A stretch of 64,000 nucleotides of DNA from Dastarcus helophoroides. Taxonomy: Eukaryota; Arthropoda; Insecta; Coleoptera; Bothrideridae. The stretch is taken from positions 26,274,162 to 26,338,161 of the forward strand of contig CM053337.1 of NCBI GenBank assembly GCA_028583605.1. Reading direction: 5' to 3'. Each line of letters opens with the position of its first letter. Position 1 is the stretch's first letter. Both the position numbers and the translations under genes were made by a program. The notes under the pieces were generated by a model. That model made no database searches and was not told where the DNA came from. It worked only from the letters and a program-made list of their open reading frames with translations. Below are positions 33,600-45,806 of the stretch, piece by piece.

Positions 33600-35155
33600 G
33601 AACCTTATTTTGACATCATTGATAGACACATCGATTTTATTTATGGAAAGTTCAATTTCGTTATGTATTTTATTTCTTTAATTACCTTTTTGAGTTATCA
33701 CTCATTCTAGGTGAGGCATATATAATAAAAATCAAGCTTATGGCAAATATGTTTTATGTATTAAACTTGTAATATCGCAACAGCCCCAGTTTTCGCAATT
33801 TCCTAAAGTATTTTTTTACCAAGTAAGTCGGTCTGCTTTTAACATCTTTTAAAACGAACGATTAACGAAACTCGAAAATTTTGAAAGGTTTGAGCTTCCG
33901 GCGAAACGGCGGGACTTTTTCTCGCTCTACCTGCAAAATGAATTTCATAGGACTTCGTTAATTTAATGAGAAATCTACTAAATTCTCCTCCAGAATTCAC
34001 CTTTATTTCTTTTGTGTTTTATTTCTGTATAAGGCCCAAATTGAGAAAAGCCCTCTGTTTGAACATAAGCCGTTTGGGATACTAGAGAGGAGAAAGAAGA
34101 ACTCAAGTAAGAGATTACGTTTGAAATGCCTCTTTTCATATTCGCGAAGCCTAATTAAAGGAGGTTTATATCTTTAGGAACGAATCTGGTTTCAAATATC
34201 ACACAAACAAAATTTTTCCGAGTATAATTGAATTCAACATTCAGAGCAGATTTTCACGTAACATCATTGTAATGCTTAAAATAAGTCGTAACAATTATCT
34301 ATACACACGAGGCGGACGCTCAAAGGCATAAGCGACCTCGTTTGCTGTAGTGCAAACCTAATTAAGGTAAATAAAGTAATTTAAATTACAGAAACCATTT
34401 TCCCAGGTTCGTTTTCCTAACATAGTATGAATCCACATTACTAATCCCGAAAGGTGTTTTATTTACAAGTGGAGTTTTAGCTGAGATAATAACCGAGGCC
34501 GTTTTATTTGCTGTTTTATTGCTCTACGTTTGCAAGTGTTGGAGAAAATTAAATCAGATTATACATAGAAAGCCCTAATAGGGCGAATCTCGTCGCAGAT
34601 GACTCTAAAGTTTTTTAACCACAAAATGTTATCCCGCACTGACAATATCATTGCACCGTGGCCGGTTTTGTCCTTTAGGATACAAATAAACAATATGAAA
34701 TAAGTAAATTCTAATTCATACTACATATTATAATAAAGATAGAAAATCCTGATTGAACTAATAACTGATTACGGACATTAAAAAAAACATCGATATTTTT
34801 TTGGACTTAATACATTGCTTCTTAGCTTCGATGAAATTGCAATATTCAAAAATAAACTGATAATTTCAATACATTTATTATTTTGCAAATAATATGGATA
34901 TGGTTAAAATGATCTGAATATTTATATCAAACAATTTCGAACTATTTTTTTTAAATGGTGATATTTTTTATATTAAATGTAATCTTTAAATGATAACAAA
35001 AGCACAGTTACAAGAAATTAATATCTTTAATCTTTAAAAATAAAATTCATACTCTAACTCTTCAGCCTCTTTGTTTCATGGTTTAAAAATTACGATATTT
35101 TTCAAAATAATCTTTTCGATGCATTACTGCATCATTACTGGTATGACTACCGATG
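33600..35155. other. Low-copy-looking intergenic DNA
   Basis: No gene or element end is recognised. Composition and lack of internal repetition, especially at 33,860-34,700, suggest unique genomic sequence. Confidence 0.4.
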
Positions 35156-35275
35156 ATGTACTAATGCGAAACCTGGTCCGGTGTTAGGAAATATTAATTG
35201 AAACATTGTGGAATTTTTAATTTCTGTTGCGTTTTTTTATAGTTAATAAAGTTTAATAGTTATGAATATTAAATT
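35156..35275 (+). repeat. Dispersed direct repeat, copy 2
   Basis: This copy reads CCGATGATGTACTAATGCGA, then AACCTGGTCCGGTG, then AAATATTAATTGAAACATTG, then AAAGTTTAATAGTTATGAAT, parallel to the copy at 33,440. The GATGA-hairpin-GAAACC arrangement resembles the core of a hammerhead but does not satisfy the full consensus. Confidence 0.65.
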
Positions 35276-36757
35276 AAAACTAAAGTGTTTCCATTTTTTA
35301 ACCTACGGTTAGAATGTTTAAAATAGAGGCCCCCATTAATGGTATTTAATTCAAAATATTAAAATCAACTTTCACTGAGGTTTAAAATGGATTTAAAAAA
35401 TTTCATTTTTGTTTTGTTATGGAACGTAACGGCAAAATATTTATGAAACAGCGTAACAAATTCTTCCGAAATTTTAAATTTCGGGGCTTTAGGAAAATCC
35501 ATTTTCTCCAATATTTTTTAGTGACACTTATAGCGGACTTTCTGACATTGCTAATTCAACATAAGTAAGGAAGACTGGAGTATTGGGACCGCTTTTTTTA
35601 GTACACGCCTCAAGGGGCGTATTTTGGCTGTTCATCGTTTTTGGTATATTTTTCTTGGAAATTATGAAAAAGTCGATATCTTCGGCATCAAAATCGGTTA
35701 AAAATTGTTGTTTCTCCTGTTGTGCCTTCGAAACGAAGCGAAATCACTAATTAGTTTTTCGAATGTTCAAAATTATAAATATAAATAATAAATATGTTTG
35801 CTTTTTTTTGAAAATGCAACCAAATTTTTTTCCAGGTAAGAGTCTAACTTCAACATTGTATATTTAATTGTTATCGTACCAAAAAACTATTAGAAACTGC
35901 CGAAAAATGATTATGTGTTGAAAATACGCATAAAAAAATCACTTATATGCACCAAATACACAAAGTTATTTTGTGACATTTAAAAATTTGAGTGGTTCGT
36001 AATTGCCCAAAAAAAGTGGCTTTTCATTTCCAAAATACACTTATTTACCATAAGGCAGCATATGAGCAACACAAAACAAACTTCATGGTCAACTTTCATG
36101 TTTGGGTCTAAAACTTAATTTTTCGCAAATAATATGAAGATAATTAGATGGGTTGGTTCTCGAAAAGTGTGGTCAAATTAAAGGGAACTTAAAGTAACAA
36201 AAAAATGTTCATAGTATCACATTTCTATTTGGTATTGAAGCGAGGTAACAGTTGGTGTAGACAAGTCCAGTACTTAAAAAAAAATGAACTTAACATGAGG
36301 CGAACTAACGACAGTTATTTGTAACTGTCAACCACCACGAGAGAAAAAAAATATGAAGCTGGTCCTCAATTCCCCCTGGTTCGGAATACCTCACTCTCCC
36401 CTACAAAATTTAAATATTGGTGGAATATGAACCCGTTCTTATTATGACATTTCAAGGGGTTAATATTAGCAACAAAATATTATTCGGAAACAAATGTTCG
36501 AATTTAATTTTAAGGCTTGGTATGGGCATTTTAGGAAAAAAAAACAAATCGTTACATAAGAATTACCTATTTTGTCAACACTTGCAATCATATTCAGTTT
36601 TAATCTCACCAAATATTTTACTTACCACTTACCTTACCAAAGTACTTAAATTTCCAAAAATACAAATTTTGCTATCAACTTTAAAAAATGCAAAGCCTTC
36701 AGTTAGACATTTTTAAGCATTTGCCTCAAGATTTCACTAAGTAAACTAAAATGATTT
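35276..36757. other. Intergenic; possible eroded MITE 35,566-36,401
   Basis: No gene is supported. The sequence GGAAGACTGGAGTATTGGGA at 35,568 and the complement of GGGGAGAGTGAGGTATTCCG ending near 36,400 could be diverged inverted termini of an 830-bp element. The match is only partial. Confidence 0.3.
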
Positions 36758-38000
36758 GATGAGGGCAGTGGCGTAGATAGAGGGGGACGCCGGGAGCGCC
36801 CCGCACCCCGAAGTGGGTGACACCCGACCGTGAAGATCAGTAGTACCATCTATAAAAATTCATAAAACTGTGGCACATTGCCTAACCGCCACTCATAAAA
36901 TAATATATATAACAATTATATCTAGATGCCTACTTGCCTAGTTCAGGACCATTCATTCAGGACCACTGTAAGGGTTTTTATTTAGTTGCACGGTGAGCTC
37001 AAATAGGTGTCACGAGCATAATAAATTGATAATTAAAAAATTTTTAGTGTACACACTCGATCGATAAATGATGATTCCCCTAAAATGTAATTGTTTTTAT
37101 CTTCCAATTTCACTGCATAACTGTCGCTAGACAGGGGATTCCCAGAATGCTATGATAATGCAGCAGGTATAAGTGGCATATACGGGGGAGTCCATGCTAT
37201 TATAAAAGAAAAAAATTCACAGATTTCGCAATCCTTGCAACCAACGGAGACATTGGAAATGATAACACCAAATAGAAACATAATTAACACTTTATTTAAC
37301 ATACAAGTTATACAGGGTATTTACAAATTTCAAAGACAACGTTGGCAGTTGATTCGGAATGATAAATAAATACGAATTACGAAAAAAAATTAATAAAAAA
37401 TGTTTACTTTTCGAATTGCAGACTTTCAAAGTTGTTATAAAAAATAATTTAATTAATAATTTCATAACCTCTTTACCGATCGTGTTGAAATATGAAACCT
37501 TTATTTATTTAGATTATAAAGGCTAGAATCTTAGCGACGAAGACCCTTGTTTTATCCGACATCCCTTGTAATTGACCACGACAATTATCTATGTATCTTC
37601 GAAGTAGTAAATAATAATAATTACATAAAATATGTATTGATTTACAACAATACGCATTACGTTAATTCTGTAATAAACCTTGTGATATTTATTATTATTA
37701 TTTTGTTGTTGCTTAATTCGTGAAGTTTAATATTGTATAATCTTAAGTATAGATTTTATCTCATCATTTTTATATGTAATTATTCAGATTACAAGATGCT
37801 CTTTTTCAAAAAGTTTCGGACTATAAGGGAGAAGTACTTTATAGTTCGCCAAAATTGATTTTCCGATACCACCTTCCAAACATTTTTACACGGGTCTACT
37901 GCATTCCGAATATTGGGCTAGAAATCTGAACTGCCGATGCCGATCACTGTTCGGGTGTTTAAATTGATTGTTGTTAAATATTCGAAGGACCAGTACACTA

Positions 38001-38326
38001 TGAGGCGCCGTTCACAACATAATTATTTTTCATGAATATTTAATAAATCAAACAATATATGTAAAATTTTAAATTATATATTGTTTCGTTCTTGAAATAT
38101 ACTTCATTTCTGTAAAAATGAATATTTATATTCTCCTGATAGAAATTTTACATAAATCTATTTAAATATTTTATATGAAAGTTTATGTGGTTTTAAAAAT
38201 ATTTATATAAACTGTGATACATGAAACGACCGTGAGAGGCGATAGTTGTCGCCACCTGAATCTTGATTATATTTACATATTTATCAATAGCACTAAAATC
38301 TGACATAAAAAGTGACAGCATGCTGC

Positions 38327-38357
<31 letters not shown>

Positions 38358-38668
38358 ATAATAATAAATAAATAAATAATAAAATAAAAAAAGTTTCAAA
38401 CCTTAATTTAAGTTCCAGCGCTTCTAGCGCCCGCTACGGTGGTTTGATATATCACACTTTATATAAATATTTTTGAAATCACATAAAATCTTTATAAGAG
38501 ATATTTACGAATATTTATATAAAATTTTTAACAGAAGATTTAAATATCCATATTCATTGAAATTAAATATACTGCAAGAAAAAAATAATATATAATTTCA
38601 AATTTAATATAAATTGTTTGATTTATTAAATATTCATAAAAAATTATTATGTCCTGAACGGCACCTCA
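38001..38668. mobile_element. Foldback MITE inside the hAT element
   Basis: The left arm starts TGAGGCGCCGTTCACAACAT and the right arm is the complement, ending ATGTCCTGAACGGCACCTCA. TA flanks both sides (37,999-38,000 and 38,669-38,670). Arms of roughly 200 bp are complementary through the TTTATTAAATATTCAT-type blocks. The loop holds an (AAT)n tract and no coding sequence. Confidence 0.82.
38322..38392. repeat. (AAT)n-rich microsatellite
   Basis: Runs of AATAAT pass into AAATAAAT units within the loop of the surrounding foldback element. Confidence 0.9.
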
Positions 38669-38946
38669 TACTACACAGTGGTTAAAAAATATGTTTCCTG
38701 TTAATGGTCTATTGACTACTTTATATTGAAGTCAGTTAGCTACCGCTTACAAACAAGATATATGATCTACTTATCACAGGGCCAAGATTTAGAAGTAAGA
38801 GGTCGACGAATTGATCCAAACAAAATTTTAAATAATATACAGGCTCTTTTAGTTAACATTTCCACAGCCGATATCTCTGAAAATAAAAAGGACCTATATA
38901 TTGTATTGTAAGTTTAGCATTGTAATGATCAGATGAATTAACCCTA

Positions 38947-39030
38947 AGGGTGCGTTTAGATTAGAGATTTATTTCATAATAGAAATCTCAGGTATCTGAG
39001 ACTAAATTTCCTTGCCCGTTTACACTAGGA
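38947..39030 (+). mobile_element. MITE fragment, GGTGCGTTTAG family, copy 3
   Basis: The start AAGGGTGCGTTTAGATTAGA matches the termini of the copies at 18,848 and 27,135. The interior diverges quickly, and a possible partner terminus CGTTTACACTAGGACAC lies at 39,018. Either a deleted copy or a related subfamily is present. Confidence 0.5.
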
Positions 39031-41221
39031 CACAAATATAGCTGAATAAAATTACTAACACTTTTAGCTGAGATCAAATCTGTTGATAAGTCGTTCATAT
39101 AAAAATTGCGACTGATTATTTTACTTTCTAATGGGAATTGTGCTTCAGCTTCTTTTGCTATTTTAAGAAACGGGCTGCAAAAAAGGGTGCACAAGTGGTG
39201 CCGTAAGTTACCATTATTAAACAGAAAGTTTTAATAAGTCCTTCTTTGCTGATGCCAAAAATCTCGTTGAAAATCGGTGTCATATGGATACCCTTTTTAT
39301 CATTCTGTACATTTTAGTGAGCTTACTTGACAGTACAATAGGATAAATTAGAAACGGAACGGAAATTTTCTTGTATTATTGCTTGGGCGATTAAAATGAC
39401 GTTAAGGCTGACTGCAGATGTGTCTTACACCACCTGAATTTTATGCTCCTTCACAGTTTGTTTGAACCCCCTGGTTGGATAAGTAGTACAATTCAGAAAT
39501 TTGTCATTTCGACACGTGACATCCCTATTTTTTACAAGTTTAAGAATCATTTTATTGACACTGAATGTGCCTCGCCCATTTTTCTTTCGTTTTTGAAAGG
39601 CAACGTTACAATGAAGAGACCACAGGGTGCTCGTAAGTAGTAATTGTCGTAAAAGTGTTATTTCGGGTCTTTTCTTCTTGGGATAAAAGTATTTTGTTTT
39701 CAGTTTCCTCTCGATCCTAAAATTTATTGCCCCGGTCATGTAATTGTTCTTCCTGACAAGAATTTATGGTATTTGAATTGCATGTCATATTTTTGTTTCT
39801 TTGAATGGACTTTTAAATGACCAGGTGCATTCAAACCAATTTGTTTTCTTGATAACGAAGTTAATTTTTTCAAAATTTCAATGGAATTTCTAATTACTTC
39901 CAAAATAAATTTGTTTCAGTTAATAAATCTATTTAGATTATTTCGCATTGAAATCAGGATCATCGAAAAAAACATTAGAGGGCAGTTGAATGGCAAATTT
40001 ATCAATCTTAAAAATTGAGGTTGGTTCTGTGATTTTGTTTATCTTATTCCAGATCACACGTGAATTCGTTTAGATGTGATTTGATCCATATGGCACATTA
40101 CTTCAAACTCTTTTAAAGAAAATTACAATTTTTTAACTAATGCTGAAATAATGATGTTCGCTTGACACTCTGGATTTAACAACGCTGGACATTGTTTAAA
40201 GTTACTGCACCTATTTCTAATTAAAACTAGAGCTGTACTGGTTGTACTGATTGCCATTTTCGCTTTGCATGATCTTTTAATTTTTCGGCTATTATGGGAA
40301 TAATTAAAATTAATTCCCTTTTTTTGCCGAAAGCTCTAAAACCTTTAATACAGTTAATTAGTTGTCTTAGACCGGGTTGTGTGGTTTTTGTGAATTAAAA
40401 AATGTTTAGGACGGTTGGACCTGTTCTTTTATTTTAAAGCGGTCTTGCATTTTTTAAATTGAAATATACTCGTATAACCACTCCGAAATAATTTAAATCA
40501 AAACAATATTAAGGCATCTATGCTCATGGCTCTTGAAAGAAATATTTTAGTACAAAGCGAAAACAATGAAATATTAAAATATATTTAATCTACAAGCAAA
40601 AATTTGTCAACTTTATGTAAAAGTAATTTATATTTATTTGAGCCCTAAAAATTATAACTGTAAATATTTTACCACATTCGTTTACTGAGTACTTCAAGAC
40701 AGTACGTGAATTGGATTTAGGGTAAGAGTTTACAGCATAATAATGGAATTATAACCCCTCACTTAAGGGCCGCTGACTTGGGTAGCCCGTGTAAACTTCA
40801 GAACCTTTAAGTTTACGCATCGTTACATGCTCACAATACCGCCTACTGTGTTCAGTTTTTGTTAGCGGTGTTTTCGTACTTAACTCACTAGATTCTCTAT
40901 TTTCAATCTCTCGTAAACGTTTTTTACGCTCTCAATATGTCTTACACTTTTCGCTATTTTTCATACTCTTAATATCCATAGCTGATAGCCTTATCCAATG
41001 AAACGTCACTGGATTAAACGAATATGGTGCACTGCGGTGAACTGTAAACTTAACATTCTCTCATGCCGGCTTCTCGACGCCGAGAGTGCTCGACTGGCGA
41101 TCCGAGTATGTCCGACCGACCGACACCTTGTTCTTCAAGCTTGAACGAAAACCCGAAACTTCACCCCATATCTCAACATAAACATTTCTAATGTTAAAAC
41201 AATAAAGCAATTTTTGTTAGT
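39031..41221. other. Unassigned DNA inside the hAT element
   Basis: A 104-codon minus-strand frame (39,425-39,739) and its plus-strand shadow have no recognisable motif. From 40,730 to 41,221 the sequence is more GC-rich and ends with AATAAAGCAATTTTTGTTAG directly before hAT coding sequence. This resembles the end of a retroelement, but no partner terminus was found. Confidence 0.35.
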
Positions 41222-41807
41222 TGTATAGATCATTCAATTAATTTAAGTGGCCAACATTCATTTGCTCAAAATGTGACTTATGTTGTATTTTTCGAAGCAG
41301 TGGAAACAATAATCAACTTTTTTTCTGCTTCCACAAGCCCCTGGGAAATGCTCCTCAAACGCAGCAAAGCATATGTTAAAAGACTTTCGACAACGCGCTG
41401 GAGTGCTCATTATGCTGCAATAAAAGTATTGGCTGAAAATTTTGATGGGATTATTTCTGCGATTGAGGAACTATGTGACCAAGAAACAAATTTAGACACC
41501 AGAGGAGCTGCACAAAACCTTATTCCTGCTCTGTGCAATTTCTCATTTCTTTGCTATCTTTTTTTGTTATGCTAAGGGAAGTCAACAATGCTCAGATTGC
41601 ATTACTAAGTAAGGGCTTAAGTGTTGATGAAATACTTACAATACTAGAAGCACTTCGTCTTTTCATTGAAGAGAAACGGATGCATCTTGCAAAAGAGATA
41701 ACATACTTTGCTGTACAAAAATCGGAAGAATACAACATTTTAATGTAACGAAAAATTCGTCCCAAGATATGCATGCCCGGTGAGTTGACATCATCCACCG
41801 ATGCTGG
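41222..41807 (+). pseudogene. hAT transposase (ZMYM1-like), middle part
   Basis: The frame entered at 41,222 reads CIDHSINLSGQHSF, then FFEAVETIINFFSASTSPWE, then KRLSTTRWSAHYAAIKVL. This is the conserved hAT catalytic-domain region of ZMYM1-like transposases (C..HSLNL...H, FF..V...F.FFS.ST.RW, RLS.TRWSA...A). A frameshift near 41,575 moves the reading to LREVNNAQIALLSKGLSVDE, and a stop follows at 41,746-41,748. The N-terminal zinc finger and first catalytic aspartate were not found upstream. The coding sequence is broken at 41,807 by an antisense LINE and resumes at 46,228 in continuous homology. Confidence 0.82.
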
Positions 41808-41917
41808 TCTTTTGTTATTATTATTTTTATTATTATTATTATTATTATTACTATGGGGTCGGTTATCCCTGAAGCACTAAAGCTATCGCTTATTGTGCCC
41901 CCCCCCCCACGATTATC

Positions 41918-44728
41918 TCATAATAGGCCCGTTGTTTTGAAAGGTTCCAGAATCTTATTTATGGGTGTCTCCACTATTGTCTTTGGTTCAGTCAGAGGAT
42001 TCCCAAAGCTGGAATGTCTATCCCTTGCCAGAGCCGGACATTTGCATAATATGTGTAAAGGATTCTCTTCTTTCTCTCCACACATTCTACAAGAATTTGC
42101 TTTTACGCGAATTGTTGTAAGATGTTTCATTAGGGTCCCGTAAATAGTCCAACTGTCCACCTGAGCTGATTTTTGCTTAACTGTAATAGTTCTCTGGCTC
42201 TCTTTTCTAATGGTCCGTCAATGAACCTCCGCGATTGCCTCAGACCATTGACACCCCTCCAGTGAGTGCTGTGTTGTTTTCTTAGTAGTTCCTTTATTAC
42301 CTCTTTTGTCGCTTTGTAGGTAAGCGAATAAGTAGGCTCCGGCCCTACTAGAGGAAACTCGGCTCCCCTTTTGGCTCGAAAGTGTGCTCTTTCATTTCCT
42401 TCAATTCCCTGATGGGCCCCAACCCATCGAAGTATAACTGTATTGTACTGTGCCAAGTTTTTTAGCTTATCAACACAATCTTTGACCCTACTAGAGCTAA
42501 TTTCATAAGCTATCAGCGCTTTTAGTGTTGCTTGGCTGTCGCTTTAGATTACGATTCTCTTATTTTTATAAGAACTCATGATCATTGCTTTAGCACAGGC
42601 TGTAATTGCAGTAACTTTCGCCTGAAATACGTTTGCCAAAGATCCCAGGATTATGTAAAATTCATTCCCTGGTTCTTTGCTGGTTATTCCCGCACCAGTA
42701 CTTATCTTTGTTTTGGATCCATCTGTGAACCAGATTGATTCATTCTCTCTTTTTGGTTCTACTAACTGAACTCCCCTTTCCGGTATTACTACACGGTAGG
42801 GTTTGTCAAAGTTGGGGATGCTCTTTGTTCTGTCCGATGGCATACTTAGCGTATGGTTCGCACAGATCCGCTTGAATATTTCTGTATGGGATGTTGATCA
42901 AGGTGATTCCATTCCATACAGCTCTTTTGATAGGTGCGTATGACGTATTGTCAAACGCACCTTTAATGTCTAAGAAGGCTCCCAAGGCAATTTCCTTGCT
43001 TATGAGGGCTTCCTTGATCCTGCGTGTGAGTTCATGCAGGCTCAGGTGGCAAGATTTACCTACTTGGTAGGCGTATTGATGTCGATGCAAGGAGAAACAC
43101 CTCATCGCATCGTCTCTAATATACCTTTCGACAAGCTTTTCCATTGTTTGAGCATGAATGATATCAAGCTGATTGGCCTGAAAGACTTTGCCTGGACGTA
43201 CGAATTTTGCCCTGGTTTGGGTATAAAAGCCACTCTCGTCCTTCTCCAGTCCCGAAGCACGTATCCTGTGGCCACACAGGCCCTGAATATTGTGCACAAA
43301 GGGGACGCTAGTGTTTTCACTCCTTGTTGTAACATTATTGGTAATATTCTGCCTGGGCCTGGTGATTTATATGGTTTAAGACTGTTTATCGCCCATATGA
43401 TTTTGGTTATGTCAAATAGTTTATTTGCTATTCTCTAGCTTTGACTTGATCCCCGATTTTGCGGTACATCGGTGTCTTGGCTGTCTTTTTGTGCGGGAAG
43501 GGGTGAACATCCCGGAAAGTGCGTCCGAAATAAAACCCTCAGGATCCCCTCCTCGGAATGCGTGTATTCTCCCTGTGGCATTTGCAAAGATCCCAATGTA
43601 TTCTGGTTGTCTTCTGGGGTCTAGCACATTCTGGGGATTTTTCGATCCCCTCATAGTACTTCCTCCAGGAATTTTCTTTGCCTTTCTGATGGCACTTACA
43701 TATTCTCATCTTTAGGTTTTATATTCCTCCCAACGTCCGGTCCTTTTTGCCCGGTTAAATTTCTCACGTGTTTCTGCCCTTGGATGAGAAAATTCGGGAT
43801 TCCACCATACGGTCTTCCGCTAGACCTTCTTCGTCTTCATTGGGCAATTTTCTTCGTAGGCTGTTTTGATGGCGGTGTTGATTACATCGCACATCATTTC
43901 AATGTCTACTGGCCTAATCGGACAGTATTTCTGTCCCTGTTTCGTTCTTACCTAATAGTTGACTCAGCCTCCCCGTGGCAGAGCTATCTCGAAACATATG
44001 TACCTATGGTCCGAGAGTGATCTTTCATTTAAGTCTTTCCAATCATTTATTAGATTACACGCATTTTGTGTGCCAACTATTATATCTATTACCTCTTTTC
44101 TGTTTTGATTGAGAAAGGTCGGTTCTGTGCCCCGATTTGCTACTTGTAGGTTATTGCTAATAATAAACTCTAAAAGTGACTCACCTCTCCTATTTGTTTC
44201 TGTGCTTCTCCAGACGATGTGGTGCGCGTTGGAATCATAACAGAGCACTAATTGTGTGTCTTCTTCCGCACATTTCTGCACCATTGTTCTTATCTCCATT
44301 GTGGGTGGTTGCCCTGGTTGGTCATATGGAAAGTAGGCTGATCCCATCACAAGGTTTTGGTTTTGCTTTTCCATGTTTTTTTGTCATCTTTACTACCCCT
44401 AGGTCCCTTGTACTGAGTTTTCATAGAGGTAGTACCGGAATTTCTCTCTTTGTTAGTATGCAAGCTCGTGGATGGTCTGATGACGGGCTGATTAAGCCCA
44501 GTCACCTCCCATCCGCAGTCCTCTGATCTGGCTCCTAGAAATCCATGGTTCTTCTATCAGTACAATATCTATTTTGCTCATACGTACATATCTCTGTAGG
44601 GCAGATGTAGCTGCCTTGCAGTGGTGTAGATTTATCTGTAGTACTTTGAATTCACCTACCTTAATTTTGGGGGGTTTCCCCTGTCGAGGTTGATGGTGTA
44701 GGTTTCTCTTTAGCTCCTTCTTTATCAA
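41918..44728 (-). pseudogene. LINE ORF2: EN - RT (deleted) - RNase H - zinc knuckle
   Basis: From the 5' side: LQINLHHCKAATSALQRYV and DIVLIEEPWI open the endonuclease, which continues with GSAYFPYD, LVLCYDSNAHH and LSDHRYICFEI at 43,964-44,374. The reverse transcriptase begins with FRPISLISFMLK, FLDIKGAFDNTSY. It then jumps, within about 45 residues, to sequence that normally follows the thumb, so the GCPQGG and YADD motifs are missing. RNase H starts with WFTDGSKTKISTGAG, but its usual glutamate is lysine (QAKVTAI) and a stop precedes SDSQATLKAL. The end has CRMCGEKEENPLHILCKCPAL, a CCHC-type knuckle. Several frameshifts and stops make it non-functional. Confidence 0.85.
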
Positions 44729-45806
44729 TCTCCATCTCCTCAGGTTTGTCTTGCTCCTCTGGCTTCTTCCTTTCCATCAACTTGAAGATCGCCTGAGAAA
44801 GGTTGAAGTAGGGTCTGCATTGTAGCTCCTGAATGTTTTCCCATGAACTTTCGTCCATAAGGAGAATTAGTTGTTGCCCTTTGCTGTTGGGTTTTCTGTC
44901 CAACACGGTCCATGTGTCTGTATGAAGTCCAGAATTTTGGTACGCTAGCATCTTGAGGATCGTTTTTGGTTCCATTTTTGGTTTCGGAATCCACCCCATG
45001 ACTTTTGTTGGTTTTGTACGTGCTTTGCATCCACGATCTTAAGTTTCGTATTGACCAAGTTAGTGTTTCCCGCGAGAGTCCTCTTAAACCATTCCTTAGT
45101 GGCCTAGTCAGCGCAGGAAGCCGCAAGAAAGCTCCCTCTATAATTCACTCCGGAGAACCTTGGAGGTGATTAGACGGTCATTTTTCCCAATTCGTTGATA
45201 AGAGTCCCCTTGATGAGGTCCCCTTGCTCTTTGCTAATAGTCATTCCTGGATATCCGTTTATTAGTATGGCTAGGCGAATATTCTTTACAGCCGACGCGT
45301 AGGATGCAATAGTCCTTGACGTTCTGCTCTTCTTCTTCGGCTGTGTCGGCCTTGGAGGTGTGCTGTCTTCTAAACGGCAGCGTTTTGAGCCTCCGGCCTC
45401 AGCAGTTGTCCCTTCAGTTGCAGTTGTGGTTTTGCTGTTGGGTCCCGGTTGGTCCCTAGTGCTGAGTCTCGGTTGGTCAGTAGTGCTATGTACCAGTTGG
45501 TTTCCAGTGCTGGGTCCCGGTTGGTTCCTACTGCTGGGTCCCGGTTGGTTTCCTGTTGCTGTTCTCTGGGTTTGTTCCCTCTTTTCACTCCGTTTTTCAA
45601 CGGGTTTTCCGGCTTCTTTTAGTTAAAGTCGTCGCTCTTTTTTGAACTTCCTTCAAGCTGCGCCTGAAAGTTTTTTGGCTGGGTCTCTCTTTTTCAAGCT
45701 TCCTTCCTGTTTTGTTATTGTTTCTTGGGTTCTTTCGGTTTCCATTTTGGTCCCACGAGTATAGGGGAAATAAAGGTCGCCGTGTGCAGTGCCAGGTATG
45801 GGTCAC
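44661..45806 (-). pseudogene. LINE ORF1 (nucleic-acid-binding, gag-like), decayed
   Basis: Minus-strand frames from 45,806 to 44,661 carry a basic, glutamine- and proline-rich N-terminal part with an octapeptide repeat. A segment with IRLAILINGYPGMTISKEQG follows, then VNYREGAFLRLPALT, and then, across a frameshift, MGWIPKPKMEP. The last parts match the second half of ORF1 in I/LOA-like LINEs. No zinc knuckles were seen. Stops and frameshifts separate the pieces. Confidence 0.65.
45437..45556 (-). repeat. 24-bp tandem repeat in LINE ORF1, 5 units
   Basis: Five consecutive 24-bp units of the form GCTGGGTCCCGGTTGGTTCC plus four bases fill the interval exactly. On the coding strand they encode an eight-residue repeat close to TNRDPALG. 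The third unit is the most diverged. Confidence 0.9.

Noticed and set aside
39425..39739. 104-codon minus-strand frame as a retroelement protein
   Set aside because: No reverse transcriptase, integrase or gag motif could be recognised, and it lies in unassigned DNA inside the hAT element.
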